Assembly (NCBI GenBank): GCA_038240015.1
Contig: JBBSEF010000027.1
Coordinates: 1-34,921, forward strand
Reading direction: 5' to 3'
Length of the DNA: 34,921 bases
Source: CAHJXF01 sp038240015
GTDB taxonomy: Bacteria > Pseudomonadota > Gammaproteobacteria > Burkholderiales > Burkholderiaceae_D
In this document: one piece after another, positions 8,166 through 16,896 of the stretch
How positions within the stretch are numbered: position 1 is the stretch's first letter
How the letters are laid out: the number at the start of each line of letters is the position of its first letter
Notes under the pieces: model-generated
Databases searched by the model: none
What the model was told of the DNA's origin: nothing
What the model saw: the letters and a program-made list of their open reading frames with translations, nothing else
Position numbers and translations under genes: made by a program

Positions 8166-8199
8166 ACCTGAAGCATCTTGCTTTAAACCTCAAGCATCT
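8166..8199. promoter_or_regulatory. Direct repeat upstream of the exporter operon
   Basis: Two 13-bp copies, ACCTGAAGCATCT (8166-8178) and ACCTCAAGCATCT (8187-8199), differ at one base and are 21 bp apart, about two helical turns. They lie about 65 bp upstream of the HlyD start, where an activator might bind. No known regulator's site is recognised. Confidence 0.35.
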
Positions 8200-8461
8200 C
8201 GTCGATCGCACCGACAGGCCTGGCTACGGGCAACGTCGACCGTCGAATGGTATCCGAGGGCATCGCTGCGACGGGCGCGCCGCAAGGCCCCGCGTCGTCA
8301 ACCTGCAACAAAGCGGCATGGAAGCGCAATCGATGGCGCACTTTCGCCAACACGTGCGTGTTTTTGCCAACGGACGACGGGTGGCGGCGCCGCGGCGTTG
8401 AAGCATTCCGGCCCGAATTACCGCTTCCCACCGTTGACGCGAAACGGATTTGTTCGATCGT

Positions 8462-8478
8462 GTCGGAAATCTTCCGAC
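8462..8478. promoter_or_regulatory. Perfect palindrome upstream of fliA
   Basis: Two perfect 7-bp arms, GTCGGAA and TTCCGAC, are separated by ATC, 108 bp upstream of the fliA ATG. The 8102-8585 interval between the divergent exporter operon and fliA otherwise holds no recognisable gene. The palindrome could be an operator for either transcription unit. It has no T-tract, so it is not a terminator. Confidence 0.4.
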
Positions 8479-8585
8479 GCAGCGGCGTATGCCGCGCCCG
8501 CCTCACGCGTGGCAATCCGCCACTGTTGCCGACCCCTCGCGATCTTCACACTTGCGTCCATTGGTCCGAGTTGACGGAGAACGCC

Positions 8586-9518
8586 ATGAGAGTCGAAAGC
8601 CTGTCCCCGCAAGTGCGCGATGTCCATCTGCAATCGATGCTGTTCGCTCAGTCCGCGAACGTCGATGAAGCAGCGGAGTTCGTGTCGCTCCCACGCTCCG
8701 CACCGGTGGCGCCTCGCGAAATCGCCGCGAAATCCGTTGCGGCGCCGGCTGCGAGCGCTGCGGCAAGCGCCGACTCGCTGGTGCGCAAGTACGCGCCGTT
8801 GGTCAAGCGGATCGCGCATCACATGGTTGCACGTCTGCCGTCGAGCGTGCAGGTCGACGACTTGATTCAGGCGGGCATGATCGGACTGCTCGACGCGGCG
8901 ACGCGTTACGACGCCGACGAAGGCATCCGCTTCGAGACCTTTGCCGCACAACGCATTCGCGGCGCGATGCTCGACGAACTGCGCGAAGCCGATTGGTTGC
9001 CGCGTTCGGCCCGCAAGGCGCAGCGCGAAATCGATCAGGCGACCCACAAGGTGCAGCAGCGCAAGCATCGCGCGGCGACCGAGTCCGAAGTTGCAAACGA
9101 ATTGAACGTCCCGCTGGCGCAATATCAACAATTGCTCAGCGACGCGCGTGGTTGCCAGTTGCTTCACATCGACGAACTGCACGGCGACGATGACGAATCG
9201 TTCCTCGAGCGCAATCTGCCCGACGAGCGCGAAGAGCCTTCGGCCCGTCTGATCGACAAGCGCTTTCGCGAGACGCTGATCGAACAGATCGCATCGCTGC
9301 CCGAGCGCGAGAAGATGATGATGAGTCTCTACTACGAAGAAGAGCTCAACTTCCGCGAGATCGCCGCCGTCTTCGGTGTGACCGAATCGCGTATCTGCCA
9401 GATGCACAGCCAAGCCGTCGCGCGGTTGCGCATCGGCCTGAAAGATTGGGGCGCAGGCAGCGGCAAGAAATCCGCCAAAACCAAGCGTCGCGCTGCGCCG
9501 GCCGCTGTAGCGTGCTGA
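8586..9518 (+). CDS. fliA: RNA polymerase sigma-28 factor (FliA)
   Basis: A 310-residue sigma factor of the FliA (sigma-28) group, which directs RNA polymerase to late flagellar and chemotaxis promoters. Regions 1.2-2 run from about residue 60, with diagnostic strings YAPLVKRIAHHMVARLP, VDDLIQAGMIGL and DELREADWLPRSARK. Region 4 contains LPEREKMMMSLYYEEELNF and the helix-turn-helix IAAVFGVTESRICQMHSQAV at about 259-278. Compared with the usual FliA of about 240 residues it carries a 60-70 residue alanine-rich N-terminal extension and a basic C-terminal tail (KKSAKTKRRAAP). The ATG at 8586 follows GGAG at good spacing; the open frame extends upstream without coding character. No flhF, fleN or flagellar gene is adjacent. 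A FlgM-like gene faces it. Confidence 0.93.
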   Translation: MRVESLSPQVRDVHLQSMLFAQSANVDEAAEFVSLPRSAPVAPREIAAKSVAAPAASAAASADSLVRKYAPLVKRIAHHMVARLPSSVQVDDLIQAGMIGLLDAATRYDADEGIRFETFAAQRIRGAMLDELREADWLPRSARKAQREIDQATHKVQQRKHRAATESEVANELNVPLAQYQQLLSDARGCQLLHIDELHGDDDESFLERNLPDEREEPSARLIDKRFRETLIEQIASLPEREKMMMSLYYEEELNFREIAAVFGVTESRICQMHSQAVARLRIGLKDWGAGSGKKSAKTKRRAAPAAVAC

Positions 9519-9576
9519 CAATCTGCTGACGCGACTCGATCGCAGCAGGTCCGTCGTCGTTGCCGCGCAGAGCCTG

Positions 9577-9595
9577 CCCCGGACTCGATCCGGGG
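9577..9595. repeat. REP-like palindrome between fliA and flgM
   Basis: CCCCGGA and TCCGGGG flank CTCGA, followed by GCGGGAATCCAT. Forward translation gives CPGLDPGRESIF, a string I recognise as a common spurious product of dispersed extragenic palindromes in proteobacteria. It sits between two convergent genes, where such elements often lie, and could form an RNA hairpin protecting or ending both transcripts. Confidence 0.55.
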
Positions 9596-9664
9596 CGGGA
9601 ATCCATTTTCGTCGGTCGCGCAGAAGGCAGTTGGCTTGCGCCGAACCCAGGCCAGCCTGCGCGA

Positions 9665-10000
9665 TCAACTCTTGCGGGAAAGATGCTCGTCGATGTTCTC
9701 GATGAGCTTGTCTGCAATGACGTCGGGATGAGCCTCGTAGCAGCCGGCATCGATCGCGGTCTGGATCGCTTCGACGCGCTCTGCGTCGAACGGCGGGATG
9801 AGTCGACCCGGCGAGGAACGTTGGACCGCGCGCTGCGCTGAGCGCTGGACGCGCGATGCCTGGTCGTACGTCGACGGATCGGCTTCTTCGATCGCACCGT
9901 CGCGCTTGGTCAGCAAATGATCGATCGGCCGCGCGGCCGATGTGCGATCGCTGGCGATCGGGACGCTGCGCGCCTCGTTGTCGTTCTTCGTTTTGGTCAT
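9665..10000 (-). CDS. flgM: FlgM-like anti-sigma-28 factor
   Basis: A 111-residue protein whose C-terminal half (PPFDAERVEAIQTAIDAG, then YEAHPDVIADKLIENI) matches the sigma-28-binding helices of FlgM. The N-terminal half is polar and low in hydrophobic residues, as expected for intrinsically disordered FlgM. In flagellate bacteria FlgM holds FliA inactive until it is exported through the flagellar apparatus. I chose the ATG at 10000. An in-frame TTG at 10042 would add 14 residues but overlaps the predicted transcription start. The gene converges on fliA, and a sigma-28-type promoter with a perfect GCCGATAA -10 element lies just upstream, giving a classical feedback loop. Sequence similarity in this short family is low, so the call rests on the C-terminal motif plus context. 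Confidence 0.78.
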   Translation of the reverse strand: MTKTKNDNEARSVPIASDRTSAARPIDHLLTKRDGAIEEADPSTYDQASRVQRSAQRAVQRSSPGRLIPPFDAERVEAIQTAIDAGCYEAHPDVIADKLIENIDEHLSRKS

Positions 10001-10046
10001 ATCGGGTGGTTCAGTTCCGCCGATGCGGTTTGGATCGCACAAGCTG

Positions 10047-10073
10047 TTATCGGCAGCCCGCGACCAGACTGAA
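10047..10073 (-). promoter_or_regulatory. Sigma-28 (FliA) promoter of flgM
   Basis: On the minus strand TTCAGTCT (10073-10066), an 11-bp spacer and GCCGATAA (10054-10047) match the sigma-28 consensus TAAAGTTT-N11-GCCGATAA at 5/8 and 8/8 positions. Transcription would start near 10040, about 40 bases before the flgM ATG. This agrees with the known sigma-28 control of flgM in enterobacteria. Confidence 0.6.
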
Positions 10074-10074
10074 G

Positions 10075-10719
10075 CTATACATCTTCGTCCGTCAGTCCAT
10101 GTTCGACGACGTAACGTGTGAGCTCGACGTTATTTTTCATGTGCATTTTCTCGAGCACGCGCGAGCGATAAACGCTCACGGTCTTGACCGAGATGCACAG
10201 CACTTCGCCGATCTGGGTCAACGAGTGTCCGGCGCCGATCATCTTGAGCGTCTGGAACTCGCGATCCGACAAGCTCGCGTGCGGTGTGTCGTGGTCGGGC
10301 CGCTCGACATGATCGGCGAGCAGTTCGGCCAGGGCCGGCGTGATGAACTTGCGTCCGGTGGACACGGTGCGCACGGCCGTGACGAGATCGGCAGGCGCGC
10401 TCATCTTGGTCACGTAGCCCGAAGCGCCGGCCTTGATGGCGCGCAACGCATATTGGTCTTCGGGATGCGAGCTCACGATCAGGATCGGCAACCGCGGATA
10501 GTCCTTGCGAATTTGCCTGAGCAGATCGAGCCCGCTCTTGCCGGGCATCGAGACATCGAGCAGCAACACGTCGAACGCGACATCGCGAATCGAGCGAACC
10601 ACTTCCGCACCGTTGCCGGCTTCGGCGACGACGCGCAGATCGGTCGACGCGTCCAGCACCGAGACCAGGCCTGCGCGCAGGATCGGATGATCGTCGGCAA
10701 CGATGACGCGGATCGTCAT
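10075..10719 (-). CDS. NarL/FixJ-family response regulator
   Basis: A 214-residue cytoplasmic transcription regulator. The receiver domain (about 1-120) has the acidic pair D9-D10, phosphoacceptor D55 in LLLDVSMPGKSG, and K105. A LuxR-type helix-turn-helix follows at about 145-208 (LSDREFQTLKMIGAG, then LCISVKTVSVYRSRVLEKM). Four bases overlap the preceding kinase gene, so the two are co-translated and are almost certainly a cognate pair. The target genes are not evident. The neighbouring fliA/flgM pair and the groESL operon are possible but unproven targets. Confidence 0.95.
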   Translation of the reverse strand: MTIRVIVADDHPILRAGLVSVLDASTDLRVVAEAGNGAEVVRSIRDVAFDVLLLDVSMPGKSGLDLLRQIRKDYPRLPILIVSSHPEDQYALRAIKAGASGYVTKMSAPADLVTAVRTVSTGRKFITPALAELLADHVERPDHDTPHASLSDREFQTLKMIGAGHSLTQIGEVLCISVKTVSVYRSRVLEKMHMKNNVELTRYVVEHGLTDEDV

Positions 10720-12206
10720 GCCGCGGTACGTCCCATCGTTCCGATCGGGATGCCGACCATCACGGTGGTCCCTTTGCCGGGCGCCCCCGTCACATCCATC
10801 CAGCCGTCGAGTGCGAGGATGCGCTCACGCATGCCGGTGATTCCGAACGCGACTCGCCGTCCGACACCGTCCGCGTGTACGCCATTGGGGGTCGGCGGCA
10901 GACCCTTGCCGTCGTCGCGTATCTCGAGCGTAAGTTCATCGGCGCGCGTGAACAGCACCACGTCCACGTGCTTCGCCTCGGCGTGCTTGGCCACGTTATT
11001 GAGCGCCTCTTGCACGACGCGAAACAGCGCGATCGATTGATCGGGCGCAAGCACGGGTTCGCGTTCGGGCTCGGTGAATTCGGTGTCGATGTTCATGCGC
11101 TTGCCGAACTCGCGCAATTGCCATTCGATCGCCGGCACGATGCCGTCGTCGAGGATGCTGGGACGCAAGGCCTTGGCGATGCGGATGCTCGATGCCGCCG
11201 CCGAATCGAGCAGACGATTGAACGCAGCCAGCTTGTCCTGCGCCTCGACGTTGCCCGCGGTCAGTTCCTTCAATCGCATCACGTCGATCTTCATGCCGGT
11301 CAGTGAACTGCCGATGTCGTCGTGAATCTCGCGAGCGATCAGCGCGCGCTGGCGCTCCTCGGCCGAAACCATGTGCGCGGACAACTGCCGAAGACGCTTC
11401 TCGGATTCGAGCAAGGCCAGCTCCGCGTTCTTGCGATCGGTGATGTCGGTGATGACGCCGAGGTGTCCGATGATTTCGCCCTGCGCATCGCGATAGGGGC
11501 GCATCTGTCCGATCACCCATGTCGCGGGCAAACCGGGTCGTTCGATGCGGCTCTCGAAGGCGAGCGGCATCAGTGGGTCGGATGCGAACAGCGCAGTCGC
11601 CTGCAGAGTCGCGCTGTCGGTTTGCAGGCAGATGCGCCAGTCGAGGCCGCGCGCCTCGGCGGTCGAAACGCCGGTGATTTCCGACCAGCGTTCGTTGACG
11701 TACACACATTCCTGATCGGCATTGGTGAGAAAAATTCCAACCGGCGCGATTTCGGTCAAGGTGCGAAAGCGCTCTTCGCTGTCGCGCAGCGCGCGCAGGG
11801 CTTCGACATCGCTGTTGCTGTTGAACGAAGCCGCAGGTCCGGACGAGGCGGCGTTACTGGATTGGGAACCGTGCGTCGTCGTGAGAGCCGCAGTCAGCCA
11901 TGCCTTGCGATCGTCGTTGGGGCTCAGGTCCGGGTAGAGCAGCACGGCGGGGGGTGGCTCGAGCACTTGCGTCATCGCAAGTACCGCAGACAGCGACAGC
12001 TTCGCGGGTGACTGATGGCACAGCACCGCAGCCCAGTTGCCTTCGAGTACGGCGGCCTGAAGGCCCGACGCGCTGCCGACGCAGCGCAGCTCGATGCTTG
12101 CGTCCAGGCGTTCGGCCTCACGGTTCCAGGCTGCCGCGTCGACCGGTCGATCGTCGACGATGAGGATGCGTAACGTACCAGCGGTACCGGCGGGTCGATC
12201 GGGCAT
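10716..12206 (-). CDS. PAS histidine kinase (HisKA_3) with a degenerate receiver-like N-terminus
   Basis: A 496-residue sensor kinase without clear transmembrane helices, hence probably cytoplasmic. The order is a receiver-like fold (about 12-115), a low-complexity serine/alanine linker (116-135), a PAS-PAC domain (141-262, ending DITDRKNAE), a HisKA_3 dimerisation domain with phospho-acceptor H295 in AREIHDDIGSSL, and a HATPase_c domain with the N-box EALNNVAKHA and G-box DDGKGLPP. The N-terminal domain keeps the acidic pair (IVDDRP) but lacks the phosphorylatable Asp: the corresponding strand reads AAVLCHQSP. It is therefore probably a pseudo-receiver used for protein contact or sensing. 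It overlaps the response regulator by four bases and is the first gene of the pair. Confidence 0.92.
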   Translation of the reverse strand: MPDRPAGTAGTLRILIVDDRPVDAAAWNREAERLDASIELRCVGSASGLQAAVLEGNWAAVLCHQSPAKLSLSAVLAMTQVLEPPPAVLLYPDLSPNDDRKAWLTAALTTTHGSQSSNAASSGPAASFNSNSDVEALRALRDSEERFRTLTEIAPVGIFLTNADQECVYVNERWSEITGVSTAEARGLDWRICLQTDSATLQATALFASDPLMPLAFESRIERPGLPATWVIGQMRPYRDAQGEIIGHLGVITDITDRKNAELALLESEKRLRQLSAHMVSAEERQRALIAREIHDDIGSSLTGMKIDVMRLKELTAGNVEAQDKLAAFNRLLDSAAASSIRIAKALRPSILDDGIVPAIEWQLREFGKRMNIDTEFTEPEREPVLAPDQSIALFRVVQEALNNVAKHAEAKHVDVVLFTRADELTLEIRDDGKGLPPTPNGVHADGVGRRVAFGITGMRERILALDGWMDVTGAPGKGTTVMVGIPIGTMGRTAA

Positions 12207-12249
12207 GGCCTCGCTGAAGCGACCGAATTTGCGGGGGGAGACTGAGCTG

Positions 12250-12270
12250 CTCGAAGTCCAAAGCTTCGAG
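12250..12270. promoter_or_regulatory. Inverted repeat upstream of the histidine kinase gene
   Basis: Two perfect 7-bp arms, CTCGAAG and CTTCGAG, are 7 bp apart, 44-64 bp upstream of the kinase ATG. It could be an operator or a hairpin in the 5' leader. The surrounding gene-free stretch 12207-12717 otherwise shows only the groEL terminator (12633-12658) and short open frames without coding character. Confidence 0.35.
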
Positions 12271-12632
12271 AGCGATCGATGTTAGCACGCGTGTTTGCGC
12301 GACTGCCGATGATGATGCAGTTTGTGTGCCAGTGTGCGCACGTCGGCGACACCTATGGCCACTGGCCGAGCGTGCGATGTTCGCGTCGGCAACGCAATGC
12401 CGGACGCGGACATGCCGGCCGCGGGACGGAAGATCGCCTCGAATCGGCAGCGACGAGATCGTCGCCGTCGGCCATCCTTATCGTTCCGCGACCGGTGTCC
12501 GCGTTCCTCAACCGATGCGTCTGATCACGAGCGGGCGTGGACGCATCTCGGTGTTTGACGGTTGATCGGCAGTCGGGCCGAAAACTGAAGATGAGTCGAC
12601 GGGCGTATCGACCAAAACACGCCCACTAGACG

Positions 12633-12658
12633 AAAAAAACCCCGCCGAAGCGGGGTTT
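12633..12658 (-). terminator. Rho-independent terminator of groESL
   Basis: On the minus strand CCCCGC, loop TTCG and GCGGGG are followed by seven T residues. The stem can be extended by A-T pairs. It lies 60 bases past the groEL stop codon and is the obvious end of the groES-groEL transcript. Confidence 0.9.
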
Positions 12659-12717
12659 GTCGAAACTGCGTTCTCAAATCGAGTACCGCGACCGTTCCCT
12701 TGGTGCAATGACGCGAA

Positions 12718-14370
<1,653 letters not shown>

Positions 14371-14417
14371 GGAGATTGTTCCTTAGTGAATACGAGGTGG
14401 CGTGTATGCGCGGCGAC

Positions 14418-14714
14418 TTACTTGGCGCCTTCGACGACGGCCATGATGTCTTCTTCGCGCATGACCATCAGCTCATCGCCGTCGACTTTCACCGACTGAC
14501 CTGAATACTTGCCGAAGAGCACGCGATCACCGACCTTGACCGCGAGCGGCGAAATGTCTCCCTTGTCGTTGCGCTTGCCGGGACCGGCGGCGAGCACTTC
14601 ACCCTGGTCGGGTTTTTCGGCAGCGTTATCGGGGATGACGAGACCGGACGCGGTCTTGGTTTCCTGGTCGAGGCGTTTGACGATCACCCGATCGTGCAAC
14701 GGACGCAGATTCAT
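14418..14714 (-). CDS. groS: Co-chaperonin GroES (10 kDa)
   Basis: A 98-residue co-chaperonin that caps the GroEL cavity as a heptameric lid. It begins MNLRPLHDRVIVKR and has the mobile loop (about residues 17-32, ETKTASGLVIPDNA) that contacts GroEL, and the typical C-terminal strand ending EEDIMAVVEG. The start at 14714 is set by an AGGAG ribosome-binding site and by family alignment. A longer open frame reaching 14801 would run into the operator and is rejected. It is the first gene of the groESL operon. Confidence 0.98.
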   Translation of the reverse strand: MNLRPLHDRVIVKRLDQETKTASGLVIPDNAAEKPDQGEVLAAGPGKRNDKGDISPLAVKVGDRVLFGKYSGQSVKVDGDELMVMREEDIMAVVEGAK

Positions 14715-14794
14715 GAGGACTCCTGTGGGATTTTGTGAAACGATTGGGAAGAAACGGTCGTGCCGAGCGCATGCCAACTTGTGAGAACGCGTTG

Positions 14795-14821
14795 TTAGCA
14801 CTCAACGACAACGAGTGCTAA
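14795..14821. promoter_or_regulatory. CIRCE operator (HrcA binding site)
   Basis: TTAGCACTC, a 9-base spacer and GAGTGCTAA match the CIRCE consensus without a mismatch. It lies 81-107 bases upstream of the groES ATG and overlaps the predicted transcription start. The HrcA repressor binds this element and releases on heat shock. Confidence 0.98.
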
Positions 14822-14849
14822 TTATAAGGGCTAACGGCTTGAATTCAAG
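14821..14849 (-). promoter_or_regulatory. groESL promoter (sigma-70 with sigma-32-like features)
   Basis: On the minus strand TTGAAT (14848-14843), 16 bp and TATAAT (14826-14821) form a strong sigma-70-type promoter whose start point falls inside CIRCE. The same DNA reads CTTGAA, 13 bp, CCCTTATA, resembling the heat-shock sigma-32 pattern, so double control by HrcA and sigma-32 is possible. The -35 lies inside a 14-bp perfect palindrome centred on GAATTC. Confidence 0.7.
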
Positions 14850-14886
14850 CGTGCACCTCTCGGTTCGACCTGATTCGCTCGTAGGC

Positions 14887-16332
14887 ATGCTGATTGGCGC
14901 GGCGCTCGCGCTCGCTTGCGCGGGTCGTGCTTTTTCCGCCGATGCCTTGCCGGCCAGCGTCTCGGCAGCGCTGGATCGCGCGGCAATCCCCGAAAGCGCA
15001 GTCGGAATTTACGTGCAGCGCGTGGGCACGGGCGCCGACGCGCACGAGCGAGGCCTGCGGGCGGCCGCGCATGACGACTCGCGAACCTTGCTGTCACTGC
15101 ATGGCGAGTCCGCGATGAATCCCGCGTCGACCATGAAGCTGCTCACGACCTATGCGGCGCTCGAGATGCTCGGCCCCGCGTTTACGTGGAAGACCGTTGC
15201 CGCGAGCAACGCACCACAGGTCGGCAATAGTCTCGAAGGCGATCTCTATCTGCGTGGTGCAGGCGACCCGAAGTTCGTGATCGAAAATTTATGGTTGATG
15301 CTGCGACAGCTTCGCGGCCGCGGCATCAAGGCGATCCGAGGCGACCTGGTGCTGGACCACAGCTTGTTCGAAGCCGCGCCGTTCGATCCGTCGGCATTCG
15401 ATGGGGAGCCGTTCCGACCGTACAACGTCGGACCCGATGCGCTGCTCGTCAACTTCAAGTCAATCACGCTGCGTTTCATTCCCGATGAAACAAGACGCGA
15501 TGTGCGCATCGCGGTCGAGCCGTCGCTCGCAGACTTCTCGCTCGGTCCGATCGCGTACGCTGACGGCGCATGCGGCGACTGGAGGGCGCGCATCGCCGCG
15601 GATTTCACGAGGAGCGATCGCATCGCGTTCAACGGCGTCTACCCCGCGTCGTGCGGCGAACAAACCTGGAACGTGGCGATCCTCGATCATCGGCAATATG
15701 TCGGCGCGCTGTTCAGAAATTTGTGGACCGAACTCGGCGGCAACCTGCTGGGAACGGTACGCGACGGCGCCGTCCCTGCCGATGCGCGAACGCTGGTCGA
15801 GCGCGAATCGCCAAGCCTGGCCGACGTGGTGCGTGACATCAACAAGTTCAGCAACAACGTGATGGCGCGCGAGTTGTTTCTTTCGCTCGCCGCCGAAACC
15901 TTGAAAACCCCTGCCAATGCCGAGCGTGCTCGGCGCGTCATCCGGGGCTTCTACGAGAACAAGGACATCGCCATGCCCGAGCTCGTCGTCGAGAACGGTT
16001 CCGGCCTGTCGCGCCGCGAACGGATCAGCGCGCGCTCGATGGCGCGCGTGCTTCTGGCGGCGTGGGCGTCGCCGGTCATGCCCGAATTCATGTCGTCGTT
16101 GCCGCTGGTCGGCTACGACGGCACGATGAAGAAGCGCCTCAATCTGCGCAGCGTCGCGGGTCAGGCGCACATCAAGACCGGGTCATTGGCCGAAGTCCGC
16201 GCCGTCGCGGGTTATGTGCTGGCGGCTTCAGGCAAGCGCTACGCCGTGGTCGCATTCATCAACCATCCGAATGCCGCCGGCGCGCAGCCCGCGCAGGACG
16301 CGCTGCTGCAATGGGTCTACGATCACGGTTGA
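14887..16332 (+). CDS. dacB: D-alanyl-D-alanine carboxypeptidase/endopeptidase (PBP4)
   Basis: A peptidase family S13 penicillin-binding protein of about 481 residues, active in the periplasm in trimming or cutting peptidoglycan cross-links. All three active-site motifs are present: S81-T-M-K84 in PASTMK, S322-N-N in KFSNN, and K430-T-G in HIKTGS. A hydrophobic segment followed by an AXA-like site (AFSA before DALP) indicates a Sec signal peptide. The start is uncertain: ATG 14887 gives a short signal, while GTG 14851 would add an arginine-containing N-region and may be better. A further GTG at 14815 lies inside CIRCE and is unlikely. The gene is divergent from groES, so both may share the 14821-14880 control region. 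Confidence 0.93.
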   Translation: MLIGAALALACAGRAFSADALPASVSAALDRAAIPESAVGIYVQRVGTGADAHERGLRAAAHDDSRTLLSLHGESAMNPASTMKLLTTYAALEMLGPAFTWKTVAASNAPQVGNSLEGDLYLRGAGDPKFVIENLWLMLRQLRGRGIKAIRGDLVLDHSLFEAAPFDPSAFDGEPFRPYNVGPDALLVNFKSITLRFIPDETRRDVRIAVEPSLADFSLGPIAYADGACGDWRARIAADFTRSDRIAFNGVYPASCGEQTWNVAILDHRQYVGALFRNLWTELGGNLLGTVRDGAVPADARTLVERESPSLADVVRDINKFSNNVMARELFLSLAAETLKTPANAERARRVIRGFYENKDIAMPELVVENGSGLSRRERISARSMARVLLAAWASPVMPEFMSSLPLVGYDGTMKKRLNLRSVAGQAHIKTGSLAEVRAVAGYVLAASGKRYAVVAFINHPNAAGAQPAQDALLQWVYDHG

Positions 16333-16375
16333 GCCGCGATTTGTAGGCATCGTCCGACAGGGGCGAGCGGGTGCT

Positions 16376-16395
16376 TCCCACATTGGCGTGTGGGA
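16376..16395. repeat. Short inverted repeat between dacB and the DUF883 gene
   Basis: Perfect 7-bp arms TCCCACA and TGTGGGA flank TTGGCG in the 147-bp spacer. There is no T-tract, so it is not a classical terminator. It could be an operator or an mRNA hairpin between the two genes. Confidence 0.3.
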
Positions 16396-16479
16396 TATGT
16401 GGATAAACTTCCGACCTTCGACGGCTCGATTGCATTTGGATTTCATCGATTCCCGCCTGCGCCCAAAGGAGAACCCATC

Positions 16480-16824
16480 ATGACGATGTATGACGACGAC
16501 CGCTTCAACGCCCAGAAGGACAAGATGACTCAGCACAAGGACAAGATCGTGACCGAGCTGAAAACAGGCGTCGATGACGCCGAAGGTTTTCTTCGTGCGG
16601 CCGCATCGTCAACCGGCGAAAAGGCCGCCGAGCTGCGTGACAAGGCCACGGCCGCACTCAAGCGAGCTTCCGAGCAACTGTCGGATCTGCAAGCCACCGT
16701 GATGGAGAAGGGACGAGACGCGGCTATTCTGACCGACGACTACGTGCATGAAAATCCCTGGCAAGCCATCGGTATCGGTGCGGCGATCGGATTTCTGATC
16801 GGCGTCGTGGTTGCGCGGCGTTGA
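16480..16824 (+). CDS. DUF883 (YqjD/ElaB) membrane-anchored protein
   Basis: A 114-residue protein of the DUF883 family. The N-terminal 85 residues are polar and helical, rich in Lys, Asp, Ala and Glu. The C-terminus has the diagnostic ENPWQAIGIGAAIGFLIGVVVARR, one transmembrane helix with a terminal arginine pair. E. coli YqjD and ElaB are stationary-phase, inner-membrane proteins reported to bind ribosomes; that role here is inferred. The ATG at 16480 follows AAAGGAG at ideal spacing. It is followed by a YqjE-like and a YqjK-like gene, the same order as yqjD-yqjE-yqjK in E. coli. Confidence 0.9.
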   Translation: MTMYDDDRFNAQKDKMTQHKDKIVTELKTGVDDAEGFLRAAASSTGEKAAELRDKATAALKRASEQLSDLQATVMEKGRDAAILTDDYVHENPWQAIGIGAAIGFLIGVVVARR

Positions 16825-16896
16825 TGCTTGCTCTAGTCGATGTGCAGCGTGAGCCTTCATGACGGCAGCGCGCATGTCTGATTTGGAATCGAGCTC

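Noticed and set aside
8247..8585. N-terminal extension of FliA back to 8247
   Set aside because: No homology or coding character, it spans the palindrome at 8462-8478, and the ATG at 8586 has a proper ribosome-binding site.
12279..12565. Short overlapping plus-strand frames (12279-12524, 12322-12558, 12326-12565)
   Set aside because: Three overlapping frames of similar arginine/cysteine-rich composition, none with a ribosome-binding site or known motif.
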